A stretch of DNA of 5,796 nucleotides from Comamonadaceae bacterium (GTDB taxonomy: Bacteria; Pseudomonadota; Gammaproteobacteria; Burkholderiales; Burkholderiaceae_C): positions 1-5,796 of the forward strand of contig CANGYC010000158.1 of the NCBI GenBank assembly GCA_947457975.1. The letters are read 5' to 3'. The notes beneath the pieces are model-generated. The model did no database searches and had not been told where the DNA came from. It saw only the letters and a program-made list of their open reading frames with translations. Below, piece after piece: positions 1-5,464 of this stretch. Made by a program: the position numbers and the translations under genes. Position 1 is the first letter of the stretch; each line of letters starts with the position of its first letter.

Positions 1-1749
1 CAGCTCCAAGATGGTGAGCGTGGCGAGGCCCAAGAAGTCGAACTTCACGAGGCCGATGGACTCGACGTCGTCCTTGTCGTACTGGCTCACGGCCGAGTCG
101 CTGCCGGGCTGCTGGTAGAGCGGGCAGAAGTCGGTGATCTTGCCCGGCGCAATCAGCACACCCCCGGCGTGCATGCCGATGTTGCGCACGATGCCTTCCA
201 CCTGCGTGGCCAGGCCCAAGAGCGTGGCCACTTCCTCTTCGGCCGCTTCGCGCTCGTTCAGCTCGGGGGCTTCCAGGCGGGCGTAGATGATCTTGTCGTC
301 CGGCTTCTCGGGCGGAATGGCCAGGGTCACCGTCTTGCCCGGCGGAGCGGGAATGAGCTTGGCAATGCTGTCGACATGCCCATAGCTCATGCCCAGCACG
401 CGGCCCACGTCGCGCAGCGCCGCCTTGGCGGCCATGGTGCCGAAGGTGGCAATCTGGCTCACCGCGTCGCGGCCGTATTTGTCTTTGACGTAGTCGATGA
501 CGCGGTCGCGGTTGCCCTGGCAGAAGTCGATGTCGAAGTCGGGCATGGACACCCGCTCCGGGTTCAGGAAGCGCTCGAACAGCAGCTTGTACTGCAGCGG
601 ATCCAGGTCGGTGATCTTCAGGGCGTAGGCCACCAGCGATCCGGCGCCTGAGCCTCGGCCTGGCCCCACGGGGCAGCCGTTGTTCTTGGCCCAGTTGATG
701 AAGTCGCCCACGATGAGAAAGTAACCGGGGAAACCCATCTTGAGGATCACCTCGATCTCGAACTCCAGGCGCTCCACATAGGCTGGGCGCTGCTGGGCCC
801 GCAGGGCTGCGTCGGGAAAGAGCTTGGCCAGGCGCTCCTCCAGACCCTCGTGCGAGGCCTGGCGAAAATACACGTCGATGGGCAGAGGCACGCCGTCCAC
901 CAACGGGGTCGGGTAGTTGGGCAGCTGGGGCCGCCCCAGGTCCAGCGTGAGGTTGCAGCGCTTGGCAATCTCCACGGCATTGGCCAGGGCCGAAGGAACA
1001 TCGGCGAACAGCTCGGCCATCTCCGCCTGCGACTTGAAGTACTGCTCGCGCGTGAACTTACGCACGCGGCGGGCGTTGCCCAGGATCTCTCCCTCGGCAA
1101 TGCACACCCGGGCCTCGTGCGCCTCATAGTCGTCCGGCTCAAGAAACTGCACGGGGTGCGTGGCGACCACGGGCAGCCTCAGGCGGGCAGCCAGCTGCAC
1201 GGCGGCCATCACATGGCGCTCGTCATCGGGGCGGCCAGCGCGCTGCAGCTCCAGGTAAAAGCGGTGCGGGAACAACCCAGCCAGCTGCAGCGCCACCTCG
1301 CTGGCACGCGTGTCGTCGCCCTGCAGCAGGGCCTGGCCCACGGCGCCGGTCTGGGCCGAGGACAGCGCGATCAGGCCCTCGCCGAGCTCACGCAGCCATT
1401 CGAGCTTGAGCACGGCCTGCTCGCGCTGCACGTTTTGCGTCCAGGCACGCGCCAGAAGTTCGCACAGGTTGAGGTAACCACGGCGGTCCTGCACCAGCAG
1501 CAAGAGGCGCACGGGCGGCGAGCCGGCCTCCTTGGCCGGCGCTTCCATCCAGACGTCGGCCCCCACGAGGGGTTTGATGCCCTTGCCCCGGGTTTCCTTG
1601 TAGAACTTGACCGCGCCAAACAGGTTGGACAGGTCGGTAATCGCCAGGGCCGCTTGTGCATCCTGGGCTGCGCGGGCCACGAGTTCGTCAATGCGGTTGG
1701 TGCCATCAAGCACCGAAAACTCGGTATGGATACGCAGGTGAACAAACAT
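1..1749 (-). CDS. dnaE: DNA polymerase III subunit alpha, N-terminal 583 residues (3' end beyond window)
   Basis: This is the catalytic subunit of the replicative polymerase, which extends DNA in the cytoplasmic holoenzyme with the beta clamp and the epsilon proofreader. The frame is open over all 583 codons and aligns from memory with E. coli DnaE throughout. A PHP domain occupies roughly residues 1-270 and begins FVHLRIHTEFSVLDG. The polymerase motif PGRGSGAGS is at about 363-371. The catalytic aspartates are visible as D404 and D406 in PDFDIDF, and as D571 in KFDFLGL. The E. coli protein has about 1160 residues, so the fingers C-terminus, the beta-binding region and the tau-binding region are missing here. 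The start at 1749 matches the family N-terminus. An in-frame ATG at 1821 would add 24 Pro/Gly/Arg-rich residues and is less likely. The first PHP histidine position is Arg6, as in E. coli, so the PHP site is probably inactive. Identification is very secure. Confidence 0.98.
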   Translation of the reverse strand, partial: MFVHLRIHTEFSVLDGTNRIDELVARAAQDAQAALAITDLSNLFGAVKFYKETRGKGIKPLVGADVWMEAPAKEAGSPPVRLLLLVQDRRGYLNLCELLARAWTQNVQREQAVLKLEWLRELGEGLIALSSAQTGAVGQALLQGDDTRASEVALQLAGLFPHRFYLELQRAGRPDDERHVMAAVQLAARLRLPVVATHPVQFLEPDDYEAHEARVCIAEGEILGNARRVRKFTREQYFKSQAEMAELFADVPSALANAVEIAKRCNLTLDLGRPQLPNYPTPLVDGVPLPIDVYFRQASHEGLEERLAKLFPDAALRAQQRPAYVERLEFEIEVILKMGFPGYFLIVGDFINWAKNNGCPVGPGRGSGAGSLVAYALKITDLDPLQYKLLFERFLNPERVSMPDFDIDFCQGNRDRVIDYVKDKYGRDAVSQIATFGTMAAKAALRDVGRVLGMSYGHVDSIAKLIPAPPGKTVTLAIPPEKPDDKIIYARLEAPELNEREAAEEEVATLLGLATQVEGIVRNIGMHAGGVLIAPGKITDFCPLYQQPGSDSAVSQYDKDDVESIGLVKFDFLGLATLTILEL

Positions 1750-1756
1750 GAGTTTG

Positions 1757-1762
1757 ATTGTA
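1757..1762 (-). promoter_or_regulatory. Candidate -10 element of dnaE, leaderless layout
   Basis: Read on the minus strand, TACAAT matches the sigma-70 -10 consensus at 5 of 6 bases. It is followed by CAAACTC and then the dnaE ATG, so transcription would start at or next to the start codon. No Shine-Dalgarno sequence precedes this ATG, which fits a leaderless mRNA. No good -35 hexamer is seen 17 bases upstream, and the intervening spacer is almost pure G+C (G4C5G4 at 1766-1778). A further promoter upstream of the flavodoxin gene could also contribute. Confidence 0.45.
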
Positions 1763-1814
1763 GGCGGGGCCCCCGGGGCTCCACCGACCGCCCTGGCTGT
1801 TCTAGCAAGGCCAC

Positions 1815-1836
1815 GGGACATGCAGACGCATGTCCC
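1815..1836 (-). terminator. Strong 9-bp hairpin between the flavodoxin gene and dnaE, possible terminator
   Basis: The arms GGGACATGC and GCATGTCCC are perfectly complementary around a 4-base loop. The hairpin starts 20 bases after the flavodoxin stop codon and ends 65 bases before the dnaE start. No U-tract follows on either strand, so it is not a classical intrinsic terminator. It could be a transcript 3'-end stabiliser, a U-less terminator, or a DNA-binding dyad. The structure is certain; the function is inferred from its position. Confidence 0.45.
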
Positions 1837-1856
1837 TCAGGCATCGCAGGCCTGGC

Positions 1857-2411
1857 TCAGCGCTTGAAGCGACCGGCCACCTCGGCCACGCGTTGGCCGA
1901 AAGCGCGCGCAGTGTCCAGGTCGCCCTGGGGCATCTCGTGGGCACCGGCATCGGCCGGCGACTGCGCCATGGCACCGGCATACGAGCCCAGGTAGTTGGG
2001 GTCGTTGCGCTGCGCGGCCTTGGTGTTGCTGGGCATCTGCGTCTGGCCGACCCACACGCCGCCATGCTGCAGGGCCAGGGTGATGAAGTAATGCAGCGTG
2101 GAATGCTTGTCGCCATTCATGCTGGCACTGTTGGTGAAACCCGCAAACACCTTGTCTTTCCAGGCCTGGGTGAACCAGGCCTTGGAGCTGGCGTCGGCAA
2201 ATTTCTTGAACTGCCAGCTCACGGTGCCCATGTAGGTGGGTGAGCCCATGATGATGGCATCGGCCGCATTGAGCGTGTCCCAGCCGCCTTCGGGCAGGTT
2301 GCCGTCGGCATCGATGGCGAGCAGCTCTGCGCCCGCGCCATCGGCCACGGCTTGCGCCATGCGCTGGGTGTGGCCGTAGCCCGAGTGGTAAACCACGACG
2401 ATCTTGCTCAT
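1857..2411 (-). CDS. Flavodoxin-family / WrbA-like NAD(P)H-dependent oxidoreductase
   Basis: This is a 184-residue soluble flavodoxin-fold protein expected to bind FMN and to reduce quinones or similar acceptors with NAD(P)H. The N-terminal beta strand KIVVVYHSGYGHT (3-15) carries the FMN phosphate loop. GSPTYMG (56-62) is the second flavin-binding loop, in the same place as GSPT in WrbA. FTNSAS, near residue 92, and the following GDK resemble the WrbA segment that contacts the flavin ring. WrbA proteins have about 198 residues, so this one is slightly short and may be a sister subfamily; I therefore give no symbol. There is no signal peptide or membrane segment. The start is supported by AAGGA 8 bases upstream. 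The gene lies 71 bases after the pirin gene on the same strand, with a terminator-like hairpin between. A role in quinone or redox stress is inferred from the family and its neighbours. Confidence 0.88.
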   Translation of the reverse strand: MSKIVVVYHSGYGHTQRMAQAVADGAGAELLAIDADGNLPEGGWDTLNAADAIIMGSPTYMGTVSWQFKKFADASSKAWFTQAWKDKVFAGFTNSASMNGDKHSTLHYFITLALQHGGVWVGQTQMPSNTKAAQRNDPNYLGSYAGAMAQSPADAGAHEMPQGDLDTARAFGQRVAEVAGRFKR

Positions 2412-2419
2412 GTGGGAGA

Positions 2420-2424
2420 TCCTT
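2420..2424 (-). promoter_or_regulatory. Shine-Dalgarno of the flavodoxin-family gene
   Basis: AAGGA on the minus strand, 8 bases before the ATG at 2411, is the clearest ribosome binding site in the window. It contrasts with dnaE, the LysR gene and the renalase-like gene, which show none. It fixes the chosen start. Confidence 0.7.
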
Positions 2425-2437
2425 GAGGAATGATTTG

Positions 2438-2468
2438 AAAAAAGAAAAGCCTCGGGCCGGAGCCCGGC
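2438..2468 (-). terminator. Intrinsic terminator after the pirin gene
   Basis: On the minus strand a G+C-rich hairpin (GCC + GGGC, loop TCCG, GCCC + GA bulge + GGC) is followed at once by TTTTCTTTTTT. It begins 14 bases after the pirin stop codon and ends 26 bases before the flavodoxin ATG. Stem plus U-tract is the textbook rho-independent form. Read-through may still supply the flavodoxin gene, since no convincing separate promoter fits in the remaining gap. Confidence 0.8.
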
Positions 2469-2482
2469 AAGCTGGCGTGGAT

Positions 2483-3184
2483 TCAGTCGGTCAGGTCGAA
2501 CACCAGCACCTCGGCCTCTTGGCCGTGGCTCAGGTGCAAATCAGTCTCCGACACGAGCTTGGCCGCATCGCCGGCCTGCAGGGCCTGGCCATTGACGGTG
2601 AGCGCGCCCCGGATGAGATGCACATAGGTTTTACGAGCCGCGTTCAGGGGCAGGTGGGCCTGCTCGCCGGCGTCGAAGAGGCCGGCATACAGGCGAGCAT
2701 CGGCATGCACCGTCACCGAGCCCTGGGCGCCATCGGACGAAGCCACCAGGCGCAGACGGCCGCGCTTGTCCTCGGCGGTGAAGCTCTTTTGCTCGTAGCC
2801 CGGATCAATGCCGCGCACGTTGGGCTCGATCCAGATCTGCAGAAAGTGCGTCTGCCCATCCTTCTCGTGGTTGAACTCGCTGTGCATCACGCCGCGCCCG
2901 GCGCTCATGCGCTGCACGTCGCCTGGCAGGATGGCCGTGCCATTGCCCATGTTGTCCTGGTGCGCGAGCGAGCCCGACAGCACGTAGCTGATGATCTCCA
3001 TGTCACGGTGGCCATGTGTGCCAAAGCCCGTGCCGGGGGCAATGCGGTCCTCGTTGATCACGCGCAGATTGCCAAAGCCCATGTGGGTCGGGTCAAAGTA
3101 GTTGGCAAACGAGAAACTGTGAAACGACTTGAGCCAGCCGTGGTCGGCATAGCCGCGGTCACCGGAGCGTCGCAAGGTGAGCAT
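2483..3184 (-). CDS. Pirin family protein (bicupin, YhhW/quercetin 2,3-dioxygenase-like)
   Basis: This 233-residue cytoplasmic protein has two cupin domains. It closely resembles E. coli YhhW (231 residues), which has quercetin 2,3-dioxygenase activity in vitro. The N-terminal cupin keeps all four metal ligands at the same numbers as YhhW: H57 and H59 in THGHRDME, and H101 and E103 in GVMHSEFN. Other pirin hallmarks are HGWLKSFHSFSFANYFDP (15-32) and GFGNLRVINED (36-46). The C-terminal cupin (about 150-233) ends VLVFDLTD and lacks obvious ligands, as usual in the family. The natural substrate is unknown; YhhW-type enzymes cleave flavonols, and other pirins serve as redox-sensing cofactors. 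The gene is first of the minus-strand group, divergent from a LysR-type regulator gene, with only a weak purine stretch (GAAAGA) before the ATG. Family assignment is secure; the physiological reaction is not. Confidence 0.95.
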   Translation of the reverse strand: MLTLRRSGDRGYADHGWLKSFHSFSFANYFDPTHMGFGNLRVINEDRIAPGTGFGTHGHRDMEIISYVLSGSLAHQDNMGNGTAILPGDVQRMSAGRGVMHSEFNHEKDGQTHFLQIWIEPNVRGIDPGYEQKSFTAEDKRGRLRLVASSDGAQGSVTVHADARLYAGLFDAGEQAHLPLNAARKTYVHLIRGALTVNGQALQAGDAAKLVSETDLHLSHGQEAEVLVFDLTD

Positions 3185-3213
3185 GGTCGGGGTCTTTCAG
3201 GTGGTGGTGGCCG

Positions 3214-3231
3214 GACTGCAAAAGCGCAGTC
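3214..3231. repeat. Inverted repeat in the pirin leader (copy 1)
   Basis: GACTGC and GCAGTC form perfect 6-bp arms around a 6-base centre (AAAAGC). If the pirin gene is transcribed from the TACAGT-like hexamer at 3242-3247 (minus strand), this dyad would form a hairpin at the very 5' end of the mRNA. It may equally be a protein-binding half of a two-site operator together with the similar dyad at 3241-3254. Confidence 0.5.
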
Positions 3232-3240
3232 AACGTGCAT

Positions 3241-3254
3241 GACTGTAGGCAGTC
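3241..3254. repeat. Inverted repeat upstream of pirin (copy 2)
   Basis: GACTG and CAGTC are 5-bp arms around TAGG and share the GACTG/CAGTC core with the dyad at 3214-3231. GCAGTCA is directly repeated at 3226-3232 and 3249-3255, 23 bases apart. On the minus strand this copy contains TACAGT (3242-3247), a possible -10 hexamer matching consensus at 4 of 6 bases and lacking a good -35. A bound regulator here could block or activate the pirin promoter. Confidence 0.45.
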
Positions 3255-3269
3255 AGCCCGGCTCTGCGG

Positions 3270-3298
3270 TTGAATGGTTTTCATGTCATCATTCAAAT
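3270..3298 (+). promoter_or_regulatory. Weak candidate promoter of the LysR-type regulator gene
   Basis: TTGAAT (3270-3275) and TCAAAT (3293-3298) are 17 bases apart, each with 4 of 6 matches to the sigma-70 hexamers. The -10 falls in the left arm of the palindrome centred on 3299, so regulator binding there would repress its own gene, as is common for LysR-type proteins. The match is weak and the call tentative. Confidence 0.3.
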
Positions 3299-3310
3299 TA
3301 TTTGAACGAT
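3288..3310. promoter_or_regulatory. Palindromic LysR-type operator between the pirin and regulator genes
   Basis: The 15-base core TTCAAATTATTTGAA (3292-3306) is a perfect odd palindrome. Flanking ATC and GAT extend the symmetry to 23 bases with one mismatched pair (A3291/C3307). An AT-rich interrupted dyad containing T-N11-A is the usual form of a LysR-type recognition site. It lies 10 bases before the regulator start codon, in the divergent gap. This AT-rich patch stands out in a GC-rich window. Binding by the adjacent regulator is inferred. Confidence 0.65.
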
Positions 3311-3320
3311 TACCGCCCTC

Positions 3321-4262
3321 ATGCTGCGTTTCACCGACGTCCTCACCCCTGAAGCCCTGCGCATGGTCGATGCCGTGCACCGAACGGGCAGCATGGCGGC
3401 GGCCGCGCGCGAGCTGGGCCTGGTGCCCAGTGCGCTGAGCTACCGCGTGCGCCAGCTCGAAGACGCGCTGGACGTGCTGCTCTTTGACCGCTCCTCGCGC
3501 CAGGCCAGGCTCACCGAGGCGGGGCAGGAACTGATGCGCGAGGGCCAGCGCCTGCTGGCCGAGCTTGATGCCGTGGCCCACCGCGTCAAGCGCGTGGCCA
3601 CGGGCTGGGAGCCGCAGTTCACGCTGGCAGTCGATGGCGTGGTCTCGCGCAGCACGGTGATGGAACTGTGTGAAGCGTTTTATGCCCTGGAGCCCCCTAC
3701 GCGCCTGAAGATCCGCGAGGAAGCCCTCAGCGGCACCCTGGAGGCGCTCACCTCCGGGCAGGCCGACCTGGCGCTCGGGGTGGCGCTGGAGGCTGCCACC
3801 CAACCGGGCTTTCTCAGCCAGACCCTGGGCTCGGTGGAGTTCATCTACGTGGTCGCGCCCCAGCATCCACTGGCCCGCGCCGCAGAGCCGCTGTCGGACG
3901 AGGTGCTGCGCCAGCACCGGGCCGTGGCGGTGGCCGACTCGGTGCAGCGCGGCAGCGCCGTCACGGTGGGCCTGCTGGGCGGACAGGACGTGCTCACCGT
4001 GCCCAACATGATGGCCAAGCTCGAGGCCCAGCTGCATGGCCTGGGCGGAGGCTTTCTCCCCAGCTACCTGGCGCGGCCCTACATCGACAGCGGCCGCTTG
4101 GTGCGCAAACAGGTGGACAGGCCCAGACGCCTGGCGCGCATCAGCTATGCCTGGCGCCAGGAAAGCGCCGCCCGCGCCGGCCGGGCCCTGCAGTGGTGGC
4201 TGGCGCAGCTGCAGCGGCCGGCCACCCGGCAGGCCCTGCTGGAGAGACCGCAGGCGCTGTGA
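3321..4262 (+). CDS. LysR-type transcriptional regulator, YhaJ-like
   Basis: This 313-residue DNA-binding regulator has standard LysR architecture. The winged helix-turn-helix is at about residues 9-68; GSMAAAARELG..PSALSYRVRQLE (23-47) holds the two HTH helices, followed by LDVLLFDRS (50-58) and LTEAGQEL. A linker helix precedes the effector-binding domain, from about residue 93 to the end. As recalled, E. coli YhaJ shares the HTH with VPSALSY, the GWE segment, YV.AP.HP, PLS, AVAD and the AWR motif near the C-terminus, so I place it in that subfamily. E. coli yhaJ also neighbours a pirin-like gene (yhaK), and YhaJ responds to nitroaromatic breakdown products. A frame stop at 3303 limits the start; ATG 3321 gives the normal N-terminus, but no Shine-Dalgarno is seen. 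The divergent pirin gene is the likeliest target. The effector is unknown. Confidence 0.93.
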   Translation: MLRFTDVLTPEALRMVDAVHRTGSMAAAARELGLVPSALSYRVRQLEDALDVLLFDRSSRQARLTEAGQELMREGQRLLAELDAVAHRVKRVATGWEPQFTLAVDGVVSRSTVMELCEAFYALEPPTRLKIREEALSGTLEALTSGQADLALGVALEAATQPGFLSQTLGSVEFIYVVAPQHPLARAAEPLSDEVLRQHRAVAVADSVQRGSAVTVGLLGGQDVLTVPNMMAKLEAQLHGLGGGFLPSYLARPYIDSGRLVRKQVDRPRRLARISYAWRQESAARAGRALQWWLAQLQRPATRQALLERPQAL

Positions 4263-4284
4263 GTTCCGCACCCGAGCCTCTACT

Positions 4285-4314
4285 GCGTTGGGCCATACCG
4301 CGTTAGGCCACACC
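4285..4314. repeat. Two-copy 15-bp tandem repeat
   Basis: GCGTTGGGCCATACC is directly followed by GCGTTAGGCCACACC, with 13 of 15 bases identical. It lies in the 112-base gap between the LysR gene stop and the renalase-like gene. No coding or terminator role is apparent. This gap otherwise holds only the promoter-like dyad at its end, and no U-tract terminator for the LysR gene is visible. Confidence 0.6.
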
Positions 4315-4354
4315 GCCTAGGTACTGGGGCTCGCACCAAGGCTGAGACGGCCTG

Positions 4355-4377
4355 CATGCGTGTAGAGTGCACGCATG
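4355..4377 (+). promoter_or_regulatory. 8-bp inverted repeat enclosing a -10 hexamer and the start codon
   Basis: CATGCGTG (4355-4362) and CACGCATG (4370-4377) are perfectly complementary arms 7 bases apart. The spacer begins with TAGAGT (4363-4368), a -10-like hexamer with 4 of 6 matches, and the right arm ends with the ATG of the renalase-like gene. The 6 bases between hexamer and ATG place transcription initiation at about the start codon, implying a leaderless mRNA. In that case the left arm is not transcribed, so the dyad would act as a DNA operator rather than an RNA hairpin. No good -35 is seen. Confidence 0.45.
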
Positions 4378-5454
4378 ACCAGCACCAAGCGCTCGCGCAC
4401 CCCCAAGTCCTCCCCGGCCCTTGTGCCTTCCCGCATCGCTGTGATCGGCGCCGGCATGGCCGGCATCGCTTGCGCCCGCACCCTCATGCAGGCCGGCCAT
4501 GAGGTGCAGGTCTTTGAAAAGAGCCGCGGGGCGGGCGGACGCATGTCCACACGCCGCACGGAGTTCGGCAGCTTCGACCACGGAACCCAATACTTCACCG
4601 TGCGCGACCCTCGCTTCAAAAAGGCCCTGGACACCTCCCCCGAGCTGGTCAAGGCCTGGCGGGCCAACACCATCCAGGTGCAGGATGCCGCCGGGCGCGT
4701 GGTGGTCGCCGCCAAGCCGCAGCAGCACGAACACTGGGTGGGCGCACCCGGCATGAATGCCATCGTCAGACATTGGGCTGCACCCGCAGCGCTGCACCTG
4801 GAAACGCAGGTGATGCACATTGAAGCTGACCGCTTGCAGCCCCAGCGCTGGCAGTTGCAGACCACGGGCCCCGGCGAGAGCACCCAGGTGCATGCCGGCT
4901 TCGATGCCGTGCTGCTGGCCCTGCCCTCCACGCAGGCCCACACCCTGCTGCGTGCCTCGCGCCTGCTGCCCCAGGTGCAAGCCCAACTCGCCGAGGTGGA
5001 CGTGGCCCCGTGCTGGACCTTGATGCTGGCTTTTCCGCAAGCCGTGCGCGGCTCGGCCTTTGGCCCGCACTGGCAGGCCGCGCGCAGCGCGCACCACCGC
5101 GTTTCCTGGCTGGCACGAGAAACCTCCAAGCCCGGCCGTGAAAGCATCGAGCGCTGGACCGTGCAGGCCAGCCCCGACTGGTCGCTGCGCCACCTGGAAG
5201 ACGACGCCGAGCGTGTGAAGGCCAAGCTGCTGCGCGCCTTCACTGAAGTCACCGGCATCCGCGCCACGCCGCCCTATGCCGAGGTGCACCGCTGGCGCTA
5301 TGCGCAAACGATCAAGCCGCTGGGGCAGAGCCATGTGTGGGATGCCTCCCAACGCCTGGGCCTGTGTGGCGACTGGTGCCTGGGCCGCCGGGTGGAAGAC
5401 GCCTTTGTCTCCGGCCTGGAACTGGCGCTGGGCGTACACACCGCCCTGAAGTGA
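4375..5454 (+). CDS. Renalase-like NAD(P)/FAD-dependent oxidoreductase
   Basis: This 359-residue cytoplasmic flavoprotein belongs to the amine-oxidase/renalase group. The FAD-binding Rossmann motif is [10 protein letters not shown] (21-30), with E48 at the end of the second strand to hold the ribose and [10 protein letters not shown] (52-61) as the following GG motif. [15 protein letters not shown] (67-81) is typical of renalase-like bacterial proteins. The C-terminal FAD motif is [16 protein letters not shown] (330-347). Bacterial renalases oxidise off-pathway dihydro isomers of NAD(P)H, releasing hydrogen peroxide; this activity is inferred, and a generic FAD oxidase function is possible. 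The length is slightly above the roughly 330 residues of characterised bacterial renalases, partly from a basic 20-residue N-terminal stretch. GTG codons at residues 17 and 23 could be alternative starts, but ATG 4375 has promoter-like spacing. It lies 10 bases before gluQ, so the two are probably one operon. Confidence 0.87.
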   Translation: MTSTKRSRTPKSSPALVPSRIAVIGAGMAGIACARTLMQAGHEVQVFEKSRGAGGRMSTRRTEFGSFDHGTQYFTVRDPRFKKALDTSPELVKAWRANTIQVQDAAGRVVVAAKPQQHEHWVGAPGMNAIVRHWAAPAALHLETQVMHIEADRLQPQRWQLQTTGPGESTQVHAGFDAVLLALPSTQAHTLLRASRLLPQVQAQLAEVDVAPCWTLMLAFPQAVRGSAFGPHWQAARSAHHRVSWLARETSKPGRESIERWTVQASPDWSLRHLEDDAERVKAKLLRAFTEVTGIRATPPYAEVHRWRYAQTIKPLGQSHVWDASQRLGLCGDWCLGRRVEDAFVSGLELALGVHTALK

Positions 5455-5464
5455 CCGGCCTGCC

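Noticed and set aside
1750..1821. Longer DnaE starting at the in-frame ATG at 1821
   Set aside because: The 24 added residues are Pro/Gly/Arg-rich, the extension crosses the hairpin, and the family starts close to FVHLR.
850..1995. Plus-strand open frame of 381 codons
   Set aside because: It is antisense to dnaE and the flavodoxin gene, His/Gln/Arg/Gly-rich, and shows no domain. Long antisense frames are expected opposite GC-rich genes.
3228..3233. TTGACT on the minus strand as a -35 for the pirin gene
   Set aside because: No acceptable -10 hexamer occurs 16-18 bases downstream; that region is CCACCACC-like.
2423..3352. Plus-strand open frame of 309 codons
   Set aside because: It is a shadow of the pirin gene, which has intact catalytic motifs. 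It also runs through the terminator and the operator.
3159..4313. Minus-strand open frame of 384 codons
   Set aside because: It is antisense to the whole LysR gene, with low-complexity Ala/Gly/His/Gln composition and no recognisable fold.
5070..5100. GCGCGC-rich dyad inside the renalase-like gene
   Set aside because: It is explained by Ala/Arg codons in a GC-rich reading frame.
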